Shown here piece by piece: positions 26,154-34,364 of a stretch of DNA of 64,000 bases. This stretch comes from Marinobacter confluentis (GTDB lineage: Bacteria; Pseudomonadota; Gammaproteobacteria; Pseudomonadales; Oleiphilaceae), in assembly GCF_004785685.1 (NCBI RefSeq), contig NZ_SRPF01000002.1, positions 558,001 through 622,000 of the forward strand, read 5' to 3'. A model generated the notes under the pieces. The model worked only from the letters and a program-made list of their open reading frames with translations, was not told where the DNA came from and searched no databases. Position numbers and translations under genes: made by a program. The first letter of the stretch is position 1. Every line of letters starts with the position of its first letter.

Positions 26154-26429
26154 ATGAGCAACCCCGTCATTGCAGATAACAAACCCGTAAAAGTCACGCT
26201 GGAGAAAGGCAAAAAATACGCTTTCTGTGCCTGTGGCCGCTCAGACAATCAACCTTTCTGCGACGGCTCCCATTCGGGCACCGGCATCACCCCGAAAATG
26301 TTTACCGCAGAGGATGATGGCCACGCTTTCCTGTGCCAGTGCAAACACACCAACGATGCGCCCTATTGCGACGGCACCCACTCTCAGTTCGACAAAGATC
26401 AGGTAGGTGCTGAAGGGCCAGGACACTGA
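26154..26429 (+). CDS. CDGSH iron-sulfur domain protein (two motifs)
   Basis: A 91-residue soluble protein with two CDGSH-type 2Fe-2S sites: FCACGRSDNQPFCDGSH and LCQCKHTNDAPYCDGTH. Each has the CxCx(S/T)xxxPxCDGxH pattern with three Cys and one His ligand. Two motifs per chain is the layout of the bacterial MitoNEET-related type that folds as an intramolecular pair. AAGGAGAG precedes the ATG at good spacing. Proposed roles of the family are redox or iron-sulfur transfer; nothing in the neighbourhood narrows this. Confidence 0.95.
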   Translation: MSNPVIADNKPVKVTLEKGKKYAFCACGRSDNQPFCDGSHSGTGITPKMFTAEDDGHAFLCQCKHTNDAPYCDGTHSQFDKDQVGAEGPGH

Positions 26430-26447
26430 GACTGGCCCCGTTCCGGC

Positions 26448-26780
26448 TCAAGTGGTGCGCGGTGCGAACATGATGATTCCCATGCCCACCAGCGCAACCG
26501 CTGAGCCAACCAGGTCCCAGGCGGTAGGTCGAACCCCATCCACTGCCCACAGCCAGGCAATGGCCATAAAGATGTAGACGCCACCATAGGCTGCATAGAC
26601 CCGCCCCGCTGCTGTTGGATGCAATGACAGCAGCCAGGCAAACGCCGCTAGGCTGAAAGCACCGGGCACCAGCAGCCAGATGGTTTTGCCCTCACGCAGC
26701 CAGAGATAGGGCAGGTAACAACCCACGATCTCCGCCAGCGCGGTCACAAGAAACAAGCCTAGTGTTTTCAGTTCAGGCAA
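26448..26780 (-). CDS. ynfA: YnfA-family small membrane protein (TTG start)
   Basis: A 110-residue protein of the YnfA/UPF0060 family, four membrane helices. [20 protein letters not shown] and [18 protein letters not shown] match the family blocks. No ATG or GTG lies at the homologous start; the reading frame is open far upstream, but TTG at 26778-26780 is 9 bases after GGGAGG and places the protein at the same length as E. coli YnfA (108 aa). YnfA is related to SMR-type efflux proteins and has been linked with drug export in some enterics; here that is family knowledge. It is divergently arranged with tenA. Confidence 0.9.
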   Translation of the reverse strand: MPELKTLGLFLVTALAEIVGCYLPYLWLREGKTIWLLVPGAFSLAAFAWLLSLHPTAAGRVYAAYGGVYIFMAIAWLWAVDGVRPTAWDLVGSAVALVGMGIIMFAPRTT

Positions 26781-26918
26781 TGAAATGGCCCTCCCGGGGT
26801 GAACAGATGCAATGTTCTGACCTATTGCTATGTTTACAAGACCGATTTTCGCTGCCCTAGAGTAAGCTCTACCATAGCTGCCTGACCACTGTTCCCGGAT
26901 TTTAATCAGAGAGGCCCC

Positions 26919-27587
26919 ATGCCCTTCCAGTTTCAAGACCTCAAAAACCATTGCCCAAGCGAATGGCGTGATTACATCGAACACAGTTTTGTGCGACAAC
27001 TCGGCGACGCCACCCTGGCGGGGGAATCGTTCAGGCATTACCTCAAACAGGACTATCTGTTCCTGATCCAGTTTGCCCGTGCCTTCGCCCTGGCCGCCTA
27101 CAAAAGCCCGACCCTGGCAGACCTGCGGCAAGCCAAGGACGGCATGCAGGCGATCCTGGATACAGAGCTGGACCTGCACATCCGTTACTGCCGTGACTGG
27201 GGAATTTCAGAGGACGAACTGGCTAACCTGCCGGAAGCTCGCGCTACCCTGGCCTACACCCGCTACGTGCTCGACACGGGCAACCGCGGTGATCTTCTGG
27301 ACCTGCACGTTGCCCTATCACCCTGCATGGTGGGCTATGGCGAAATTGCCAACTGGCTGAACCAGCGCGCTGAAACCATTCGCGGCGAAGCCAATCCCTA
27401 TGACGCCTGGATCGGAATGTACGAAAGCGAGGAGTTCCAGGAAGCCATGCAGGCAGAAATTCGCTGGCTGGATGAACGTCTGGCAGATGTTTCACCAACA
27501 CGCTTCGAGCAACTGACCCGCATCTTCCGGGATGCTACGCGACTGGAAATCGACTTCTGGGAGATGGGATTGAATCTGAGCGATTGA
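26919..27587 (+). CDS. tenA: TenA-family thiaminase II / aminopyrimidine aminohydrolase
   Basis: A 222-residue cytoplasmic helical protein of the TenA/THI-4 family, which hydrolyses aminopyrimidine breakdown products of thiamin for salvage. Family blocks visible: [49 protein letters not shown] (the catalytic Cys), and the final [11 protein letters not shown], which supplies the second conserved Glu. Single gene with no other thi gene in the window and no recognisable TPP riboswitch upstream, so it may serve a salvage role distant from the biosynthetic operon. Confidence 0.92.
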   Translation: MPFQFQDLKNHCPSEWRDYIEHSFVRQLGDATLAGESFRHYLKQDYLFLIQFARAFALAAYKSPTLADLRQAKDGMQAILDTELDLHIRYCRDWGISEDELANLPEARATLAYTRYVLDTGNRGDLLDLHVALSPCMVGYGEIANWLNQRAETIRGEANPYDAWIGMYESEEFQEAMQAEIRWLDERLADVSPTRFEQLTRIFRDATRLEIDFWEMGLNLSD

Positions 27588-27599
27588 TCGGTTAGCGCG

Positions 27600-27791
27600 C
27601 TAGCGCACCGACTGCCCCGCCCGCTCAGCGTAGTTTTTGTAGCTCACACTGAATTCCCCGGTTCGCGGGAAGACAGTGAAACTCCCGATCTGGGTGAGCA
27701 GCCCAGAGCCATCAGTTGGGAGGATTTTCAGATGCCGGAAAACATGGATGACCGACGGCCAAAAGCCCCGCCAAACCTGACCGTCGAGTGA
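27600..27791 (-). pseudogene. Coding-like remnant in frame behind the alcohol dehydrogenase stop
   Basis: Directly after the TGA of the alcohol dehydrogenase (27792-27794) the same frame stays open for 63 codons up to TAG at 27600-27602. The translated text (for example GLLTQIGSFTVFPRTGEFSV, then SYKNYAERAG) looks protein-like, not random, but has no start codon of its own and I do not recognise a family. It may be the 3' end of a gene whose front was lost, or readthrough sequence. Given the short length it could also be chance. Confidence 0.3.
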
Positions 27792-28934
27792 TCAGAACGA
27801 CTGGCGCATCACCGTCTCAACGGTTGCGGTAGACAGCTCGACCGGATTGGCCTTCATGGAGGAAGAGCTGGCCGCCGCCTGTGAGGCGGCAACGATCTGC
27901 TCTTCCGTCACGCCGAGCGACTCCAGCCCCGGCAGACCACTCTGGATAATCCATTCCCGGAAACGGGGTAATGCCTGTTCTGCCGACGTCTCGAACACCT
28001 CAGCGATCCAGCCAATGACCTGATCGATCCGCGCCTTCTGGTCGGCATTCACCACATGATCCCGGTTTGCGGCAATGCCCGCTGGCAGTAATGCACCGCA
28101 AATCGCACCATGGGGGGCGCCGCAGAGCCCGCCTAATGGCCCGGCAATCCCGTGTACAACGCCGAGCCCGGAATTGGCAAGCGCCAGTCCGCCGAATAGA
28201 CTCAACTGCGCCAACGCGTCCCGCGCCTGCGCCGATTCGCCTTCCATCAGTTGCTTCAACGCCATCAGGCCCTTCGGAATCGCCTCGCGGCAAAGCATGT
28301 CCGTAAATAGGTTGGCGCGGGATGACAGGTACGGTTCGATGACCTGGGTAACGGCGTCCAGCCCCGAGTGCAGGGTGACATGCCGGGGGCAGTTGTCGGT
28401 CAGTGCCGGATCCACCAGAGCCAGATCCGGAAGTAGTTCTTTATCCCGCAGGCTTACCTTGCGCTGGGCTTGTGGAATATCGATCACCGCATTGCGAGTG
28501 ACTTCGGCACCGGTTCCTGAGGTGGTTGGAATCAGGATCAGTGGAAGACGCCTGCCAGACAACGGAAGCCCGTCGCCGACCACCTCAAGGTGGCTCATCA
28601 AACCGGTCTGGGCCGGCAGCATGGCGGCGAGCACCTTGGCTGAATCCATTACAGAGCCACCGCCAATACCCAGCACCAGATCCACCCCCAGTGACTTACC
28701 TTCTTCAATCGCGCTGGTCAGCGTGTCCAGATCCGGTTCTTTGCCGACGGACAGGGTCTGGACTATGTCCACCGCCGTCAGTGATTCGAACACCGCCGAC
28801 AGCCTGCCAGGGCTACTGCCATGCACGATCAGGGCACGGGACCCCAGTTTAGAAGCGCGTTCGTTAAGTTCAGCAATCCGGCCCCGGCCAAACACAATTT
28901 CCGCCGGGGTTAACAGACTGAAAGTCACTGGCAT
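27792..28934 (-). CDS. Iron-containing alcohol dehydrogenase
   Basis: NAD(P)-dependent group III alcohol dehydrogenase, 380 residues. GGGSVMDSAKVLA (nucleotide site), IPTTSGTGAEVTRNAVI, and the metal-ligand region LHSGLDAVTQVIEPYLSSRAN ... GVVHGIAGPLGGLCGAPHGAICG, which carries the Asp and three His iron ligands of the family. AAAGGAG lies 8 bases before the ATG at 28934, so this start is preferred to an in-frame upstream codon. It lies 14 bp downstream of the diguanylate cyclase gene on the same strand, suggesting cotranscription. The alcohol oxidised is not predictable. Confidence 0.92.
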   Translation of the reverse strand: MPVTFSLLTPAEIVFGRGRIAELNERASKLGSRALIVHGSSPGRLSAVFESLTAVDIVQTLSVGKEPDLDTLTSAIEEGKSLGVDLVLGIGGGSVMDSAKVLAAMLPAQTGLMSHLEVVGDGLPLSGRRLPLILIPTTSGTGAEVTRNAVIDIPQAQRKVSLRDKELLPDLALVDPALTDNCPRHVTLHSGLDAVTQVIEPYLSSRANLFTDMLCREAIPKGLMALKQLMEGESAQARDALAQLSLFGGLALANSGLGVVHGIAGPLGGLCGAPHGAICGALLPAGIAANRDHVVNADQKARIDQVIGWIAEVFETSAEQALPRFREWIIQSGLPGLESLGVTEEQIVAASQAAASSSSMKANPVELSTATVETVMRQSF

Positions 28935-28948
28935 TGGATAAATCTCCT

Positions 28949-30094
28949 TTAGGCTTTTCGAACGCAATTTCGCCCGTCTGCTTTTGCCTGATACAGGGCC
29001 TGGTCCGCAAGTTCGATAAGTGTCTGGCTGCTTTCCATCTGATCGGGGGAAACACAGTGTACGCCAGCGCTCACGGTTACCCTGTCGGATACGTGAGACG
29101 CCGGGTGGGGAATGTTCCGTTCAAACACACCTTTGCGAATAATTTCTGCAACCTCGACACCCTCGCTCGCCGTTGTATTCGGCAGAAGCACCGCGAATTC
29201 TTCTCCGCCATAGCGGGCAATGGTTTCTCCGGCCCTTTTAATCCGGGAACGCAGGGTAGCGGCCAGTTGCTTCAGGCATTCATCTCCGGCCGGGTGCCCC
29301 AGGCTATCGTTGTAGGCCTTGAAGCAGTCGGCATCGATCATCAGCAGGGTCAGTGGCAGCCCGGACCGTCTGGCCCGCTGCCATTCGTCGTTCAACGCTT
29401 CATCAAAGCCCCGACGGTTGGTGACGGACGTTAGTGCATCCATCGTTGACTGCTCATACAGCTCCTGCGCCAGCCGTTCGGTCTGCTCTTTCGCTTCTTC
29501 CAGCTCCAGACCATTGGTGATGCTCTGTTTCAGCACCGAATGAATTTGCAGGACCTGGCGCAGAGTAATGATGAAAAACAACACCATTAACGCACCAATG
29601 CCCTGCAACTGGGTCTGATCAATCATCAACAGCGCCACGCTCAGGGGAAGCAGTGTCGGGCCGGTAAACAGAACGTAGGAAAGCAACGATGAAGACGTAG
29701 ACGCCACGGCGCCGGACACCAGCCCCGAGGCGGTGATTGCCAGAATCGAGAGACCAAGCCCGTCAAACCCGATGGCCGACCCTACATACAAAGACCAGAT
29801 ACACCACACAAGGCCCAGCATCAACGAGCTGACCGCAAACAAGCGACGCCAGTAACCGGGGCTCCTGAGCTGCCAGTTCGTCTGATAGTGGTTTTTCATG
29901 GCCCACCGGGACAACACGGTGATCAGCACAAAGGTGGCCCACGCCAGCACAAAGGCCAGACTGACTGTGTTCCAGAACAGCGCGATATTGATCAAGGCCA
30001 CAATGGCATGCCCCGCAATCACAATAGGCGTCTGCTTTACCAGGCTATCCAGCAACTGGTAATCAAGCTTTTGCTTAAACGCATCGTTATTCAT
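28949..30094 (-). CDS. Membrane diguanylate cyclase (GGDEF domain)
   Basis: A 381-residue protein with five or six predicted membrane helices in residues 20-190 (an MASE-like sensory region), a coiled-coil linker, then a GGDEF domain (about 220-378) making c-di-GMP from GTP. The active site is GGEEF (ARYGGEEFAVLL), an active variant. The position of the inhibitory RxxD site, five residues upstream, reads RAGE, so product feedback through this site is probably lost or weakened. DALTSVTNRRGFDEAL and DADCFKAYNDSLGHPAGDECL supply metal and substrate contacts. It is upstream of the alcohol dehydrogenase gene by 14 bp. Confidence 0.92.
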   Translation of the reverse strand: MNNDAFKQKLDYQLLDSLVKQTPIVIAGHAIVALINIALFWNTVSLAFVLAWATFVLITVLSRWAMKNHYQTNWQLRSPGYWRRLFAVSSLMLGLVWCIWSLYVGSAIGFDGLGLSILAITASGLVSGAVASTSSSLLSYVLFTGPTLLPLSVALLMIDQTQLQGIGALMVLFFIITLRQVLQIHSVLKQSITNGLELEEAKEQTERLAQELYEQSTMDALTSVTNRRGFDEALNDEWQRARRSGLPLTLLMIDADCFKAYNDSLGHPAGDECLKQLAATLRSRIKRAGETIARYGGEEFAVLLPNTTASEGVEVAEIIRKGVFERNIPHPASHVSDRVTVSAGVHCVSPDQMESSQTLIELADQALYQAKADGRNCVRKA

Positions 30095-30249
30095 AAAGGG
30101 GCAGGGTCCAGGCGTAGGTAGAAACGGACTCGATGACTACCGGCACTGAGTTTAAATGAATGCAAGGCTGACGTAAAAACCAGAGGTCTGGCGCTTCGGC
30201 AGGGCGACGCTATTTGACATGTCCCGGGGTTCATTGAAGGATGGACACT

Positions 30250-32238
30250 ATGACCAAAGACAGCATTGAGCCTGACAACCAGAGCAACGGCCCATCAGAC
30301 CAGCGTCTTGAAGAGCTCGACGCGGCCATCAGCCGCCTTGCGGAAGCCAACGCGCTTCACGGCGTTTCACCGGTCTTCGAAGTCATCGATGCCGCCAGGC
30401 CCCTGATGTTCAGTCCGGAAGGTCTGGACGCGCTCTACCGGCGTGTGCCTGCCATTGAGGCAGCCAGGTTATTCGGCGGCAGCGATTGGGATTACCCCCA
30501 GACGCTGGTGCCGTCACTGGCGGTTCGCACAGTTCGGCATGGGGAACCGGTCGCAACGCTGGTTGAAAGCCTGAGCCAGATTCGCCTGCTCGCAGTCGCC
30601 AAAGGCGATTACACTCACGCGTCCATTTCCGCGGAACACGCCCATCATTTCCTCGCCCAGGTGCTGGCAATGAATCTCGATCTGGTCGTGGGTGATCTTC
30701 ATGAGAGCGACCGGCTACGGCCAGAGCAACTGGGCCACGCGGTCCAGAGCCTCTATCACTACCTGCTGCAGCACCTGGGCTACGAAAATCTGCTGGAGCA
30801 TCTGGTTGCTGAGGTCTGGCGAATTCTGGCGCAGCGCCCGGTGCAGGTCGCGGGCGTCAAACACATGGTAACCCAGATCGCAGTCTGCCTGGAAAAGCCC
30901 GACGCACTCGGCGGCGAGATCAACGACGATGCGGTGCAACTGATTAACGCCGTGTTCAGCCCTACCGAGGGCTGCCGGGAGGATCCCGGCTTTGAAGTCT
31001 ACGCCGAACGACTGGCGGAAATGGACGATGCCACCCTGCTACAGGAATCCATCGCCTTCGCCCAGGCCATGCATTCCACCGGACTGGTGTCCGCCTACAT
31101 GCCGGTTTTCATAAGGTACCTGAGAGAACGCTGGAATGAACTGATTCCAACGGCCCTGGGGCTGAGTTACACCGGTGCCGACGCGTTTCACTGCTATCCG
31201 GCGCTGATTCATCGACTGATTGACGAAGCCCTGTTCCCGGAAACCAGCCAGTGTGCCTATGGCCTGGCGATGATGCTCGAACGGGGCATTCTTTACGCGC
31301 CGCCCGTCGCACCCTCGCTGTGGCGCCAGATACGCCTGCCGCTGTGTGATGCGGCGGCCGAGAAAATAAAAGCGGTTTTTGGAACCAGTCGGTCGCCAGA
31401 ATGCTTCCTGCTGGCCGATGTGCTCAATGTCCTCGGGCGCCCGTTGGGCATCGGCCAGGGCAACTATCCTACCTGCCAATCCACCCGCGCCCTGTCCATG
31501 TGGGCCTATAACATGCCGGCAGAACTGCTGAGAATTCTTGCCTGGGCAGCGCGGGATGATGAAATCACCATGCGTTTTGAAGGTGACAGCATCTCATCGC
31601 GGGAACTTGGCACTGGCCTGGCGACCGAGCCGCCGGTCGATGTCGACGCGGTCTCCCTGCTGACCGTGCCGCACCTGGACCGTATCTACTTCGAAATGGG
31701 CCGGCGTAGCATTGGTCGCGGCGAAGACCCCCACAAGTGGGTCAATTCAGAATTCCACGGCGATCATGTCGGCCATGGCTTCCGCATTGCCGTCGACGTG
31801 TTCACCGGTAACCTTAAAGACTTCGACGGATTTATCCGCGATTTCTATGCGTCCTACCACCCCTTCTATAACGGCAACATTCCGGTCATCAATCCACAGC
31901 CGGCGGGAATAGCGGTGACTGATAGCGCCACGCGCTTTCTTGGCTGGCACGCCATTACCATTCAGCGGCTGGCGCTGGATGCCGACAAAACCATGCGGGT
32001 CTATTTCTTCAACCCCAACAACGACAGCGGGCAGAACTGGGGCCAGGGCATCGTCACCTCAACTCACGGCCACAACGAGCGTTATGGTGAAGCCTCTTTG
32101 CCGGTAGCCGAGTTCGTCTCCCGGCTGTATGTATTCCACTATGACCCTCTGGAAATAGCCGATCCGGCCGAAGTTCCGGCCGAGGAGGTTGATAGGGCGA
32201 TGGAGCTGGCGAAAGGCAGCTGGGCCGCGGGGCGTTAG
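30250..32238 (+). CDS. Unrecognised 662-residue protein with papain-like C-terminal elements
   Basis: Large soluble protein, no signal peptide or membrane helix. I do not recognise the family. The N-terminal about 380 residues are helix-rich. The C-terminal part has elements in the order of a papain-like or transglutaminase-like fold: Cys409 at the start of a helix (NYPTCQSTRALSMWA), His567 at a strand (FLGWHAITIQR) and Asn588 in FFNPNN, followed by QNWGQG. This Cys, His, Asn order with flanking Gly/Trp is suggestive only. The start at 30250 is preferred because AAGGA lies 8 bases before it; an ATG at 30241 has no site. It precedes ribokinase by 25 bp and probably forms an operon with it and the DUF938 gene. 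Confidence 0.75.
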   Translation: MTKDSIEPDNQSNGPSDQRLEELDAAISRLAEANALHGVSPVFEVIDAARPLMFSPEGLDALYRRVPAIEAARLFGGSDWDYPQTLVPSLAVRTVRHGEPVATLVESLSQIRLLAVAKGDYTHASISAEHAHHFLAQVLAMNLDLVVGDLHESDRLRPEQLGHAVQSLYHYLLQHLGYENLLEHLVAEVWRILAQRPVQVAGVKHMVTQIAVCLEKPDALGGEINDDAVQLINAVFSPTEGCREDPGFEVYAERLAEMDDATLLQESIAFAQAMHSTGLVSAYMPVFIRYLRERWNELIPTALGLSYTGADAFHCYPALIHRLIDEALFPETSQCAYGLAMMLERGILYAPPVAPSLWRQIRLPLCDAAAEKIKAVFGTSRSPECFLLADVLNVLGRPLGIGQGNYPTCQSTRALSMWAYNMPAELLRILAWAARDDEITMRFEGDSISSRELGTGLATEPPVDVDAVSLLTVPHLDRIYFEMGRRSIGRGEDPHKWVNSEFHGDHVGHGFRIAVDVFTGNLKDFDGFIRDFYASYHPFYNGNIPVINPQPAGIAVTDSATRFLGWHAITIQRLALDADKTMRVYFFNPNNDSGQNWGQGIVTSTHGHNERYGEASLPVAEFVSRLYVFHYDPLEIADPAEVPAEEVDRAMELAKGSWAAGR

Positions 32239-32263
32239 TGAAACAAATCAACGGAGAACTACT

Positions 32264-33199
32264 ATGAGCCCCAAACCCATCACTGTATTGGGTTCCTTCA
32301 TGGCCGACCTGGTCGTTCGCGCCGATCGCATGCCTGCCTGGGGTGAAACGTTACGGGGCAATGCGTTTGCGGTGGGCCCTGGTGGCAAAGGCTCAAACCA
32401 GGCCATCGCCGCAGCACGCCAGGGCGCACCAGTAAACCTGATCAGCCGCCTGGGCCGCGATGCCTTTGGTGATATGGCCCGCAATATCTATCAGAAGGAA
32501 GGCATGAGCACCGCCCTGATTTCTGAAGATCCGGATCGCCCGACCGGCACCGCCAGCATTGTGGTAGACGATGCCCGTGGCGAAAATGCCATTATTATTG
32601 TGGCGGGCGCCTGCGACGGTATCAGCGAAGCGGACGTTGAATCCGCCACCGACGTGATTGCCGGCTCGGCTCTGTTCATTTCCCAACTGGAACTACCACT
32701 CGCCGTGTGCCAACGGGGTATGGCGCTGGCAAAGGAGCATGGTGTTCCGGTTCTGCTCAACCCGGCACCGGGTGGCGAACTGCCACGGGAAATATTTCAA
32801 AGCATCGATTACCTCACTCCCAATGAATCAGAAGCCAGTGCACTGGTGGGTAAGCCGGTGGATACCATGCAGGAAATAGAGGCCGCCGCTGCCACACTGC
32901 GCAGCTGGGGCGTGCCCAACGTACTGATCACCCTGGGTGAGAAAGGCGTTTACGTCAGCAGCGATGACTTCGAGGGAGTGATCCCCGCTGTCAATGCGGG
33001 TGCGGTGGTTGAAACCACCGGCGCCGGCGATGCGTTCAATGGCGGCCTGGCAACGGCACTGGCAGAGGGCCGCTCACTGGCAGAGGCGGCCCGCTTCGGC
33101 AATGCCGTGGCAGGCATATCCGTCACCCGTGCCGGTGCAGCACTTTCGATGCCTGATCGCACTGAAGTGGACCAACTGATGGCCATGGGTGGCAACTGA
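32264..33199 (+). CDS. rbsK: Ribokinase
   Basis: PfkB-family sugar kinase of 311 residues phosphorylating ribose with ATP. VLGSFMADLVVRADRMPAWGET and GPGGKGSNQAIAAARQGA (substrate site) open the protein; the second signature VVETTGAGDAFNGGLATAL carries the catalytic Asp and the anion hole. LNPAPGG and LTPNESEA are the RbsK-type blocks. ACGGAGAA precedes the ATG at 32264. It lies between the 662-residue protein and a DUF938 methyltransferase gene whose ATG begins right after the ribokinase stop. No rbs transporter is nearby, so salvage of ribose from nucleoside or RNA breakdown is possible. Confidence 0.9.
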   Translation: MSPKPITVLGSFMADLVVRADRMPAWGETLRGNAFAVGPGGKGSNQAIAAARQGAPVNLISRLGRDAFGDMARNIYQKEGMSTALISEDPDRPTGTASIVVDDARGENAIIIVAGACDGISEADVESATDVIAGSALFISQLELPLAVCQRGMALAKEHGVPVLLNPAPGGELPREIFQSIDYLTPNESEASALVGKPVDTMQEIEAAAATLRSWGVPNVLITLGEKGVYVSSDDFEGVIPAVNAGAVVETTGAGDAFNGGLATALAEGRSLAEAARFGNAVAGISVTRAGAALSMPDRTEVDQLMAMGGN

Positions 33200-33826
33200 A
33201 TGCCCAGCCACCTGCCCTATTCCCAGGCCTGCGAAAACAACAAGGCTCCCATCCTGGAAAAGCTGCACCAGATCTTTGATACACCGGGCAAGGTGCTGGA
33301 AATCGGAAGCCTCACCGGACAACACGCCGTGCACTTCGCCCAGGCCATGCCTCACCTTCAGTGGCAGCCCACCGACCATCCAGATGCTGCAGATACCTGC
33401 CGCCCGCGCCTTGCACAGGCGGCGCTGCCGAACGTACTACCGGTCATAGCGCTGGACGTAAGCGACCCTGACTGGCCTGTAGACCGCTTCACCTGGGCCT
33501 TCTCCGCGAACACAGCACACATCATGGCCTGGAATGAAGTGGAGCAAATGTTCCGCCAAATCGGAAAACGCCTGCTCGAAAACGGCGCCTTTTGTCTTTA
33601 CGGCCCCTTTAACCAGCAGGGGCAGTATTCAAGCGAAAGCAACCGCCAGTTCGACAGACACCTTCGAGCCCAGGCACCCGCCATGGGCATCCGGGATCTG
33701 GATGATATTGACAGATTGGCTGAAGAAGCTGGCCTGATGCTGGCAGATATTTTCGACATGCCAGCAAACAATCGGCTTCTGGTGTTCAGATTAAGGAAGA
33801 CGGCGGCGCCGCTGCAGGAGGTTTGA
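33200..33826 (+). CDS. DUF938 SAM-dependent methyltransferase-like protein
   Basis: A 208-residue class I methyltransferase of the DUF938 family. The SAM-binding motif I reads VLEIGSLTGQHAVHFAQ; PTD at the end of strand 2 and ALDVSDPDWPV follow at the expected places. The FSANTAHIMAWNEVEQMF and YGPFNQQGQYSSESNRQFD blocks are those I recall for DUF938. Ser replaces the usual Gly in GSGTG, so the SAM loop differs a little from the consensus. The start codon follows the ribokinase stop without a gap, which implies translational coupling. Substrate is unknown. Confidence 0.88.
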   Translation: MPSHLPYSQACENNKAPILEKLHQIFDTPGKVLEIGSLTGQHAVHFAQAMPHLQWQPTDHPDAADTCRPRLAQAALPNVLPVIALDVSDPDWPVDRFTWAFSANTAHIMAWNEVEQMFRQIGKRLLENGAFCLYGPFNQQGQYSSESNRQFDRHLRAQAPAMGIRDLDDIDRLAEEAGLMLADIFDMPANNRLLVFRLRKTAAPLQEV

Positions 33827-33891
33827 AAATAAACCTATCGCGGATTCAGACGTAAAAAGCCAAGCCGACCCACTTTGAGAGCGAGACGACC

Positions 33892-34284
33892 ATGACGACT
33901 GAGCTATTTTATCTCACACTGACCACACTGCTCACAGGTACACTCTGGATACCCTATATTGTCAATCGTATTGCCGTGCGTGGACTAGGCGAGGCAATGG
34001 GCTATCCGGACACACCGAAACCGCAGTCTCCCTGGGCGCAGCGTCTCATGAAGGCCCATCAGAATGCCGTCGAAAACCTGGTTGTTTTCACGGCACTGGT
34101 GCTGGTTGCAAACGCAATGGAAATCGGAACCGAATCTACTGCCATCGCCAGCATGGTTTATTTCTGGATGCGACTGGCACATGCAGTGGCTTTTACTTTC
34201 AAGATTCCTCTGGTTCGCACGTTTTCATTCTTTATCAGCTTTGGTGCCCAGATGGTCTTTGTGTGGACTTTACTGACCGCGTGA
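33892..34284 (+). CDS. MAPEG-family membrane protein
   Basis: A 130-residue integral membrane protein with four helices of the membrane-associated eicosanoid/glutathione metabolism family. RLMKAHQNAVENLVVFTALVLVAN is the central MAPEG signature (the RAHQNxxENxPxF pattern), followed by MVYFWMRLAHAVAFTF. In bacteria the family is poorly characterised; glutathione-linked membrane detoxification is the family suggestion. GAGAGCGAGACGACC precedes the ATG. It converges with the ferric-reductase-like gene. Confidence 0.92.
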   Translation: MTTELFYLTLTTLLTGTLWIPYIVNRIAVRGLGEAMGYPDTPKPQSPWAQRLMKAHQNAVENLVVFTALVLVANAMEIGTESTAIASMVYFWMRLAHAVAFTFKIPLVRTFSFFISFGAQMVFVWTLLTA

Positions 34285-34364
34285 CCGTTATCGGCAGCGC
34301 AAGCCTCCGAGGACCTGCGCTGGCGGGATTTCAACCATCAGCATCTGGTTTGCCGATGACTGCA

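Noticed and set aside
27732..27791. 19-codon frame with a strong GGAGG site before ATG
   Set aside because: Too short to support; no PqqA-like Glu-Tyr core and no partner genes. Mentioned in the finding on 27600-27791.
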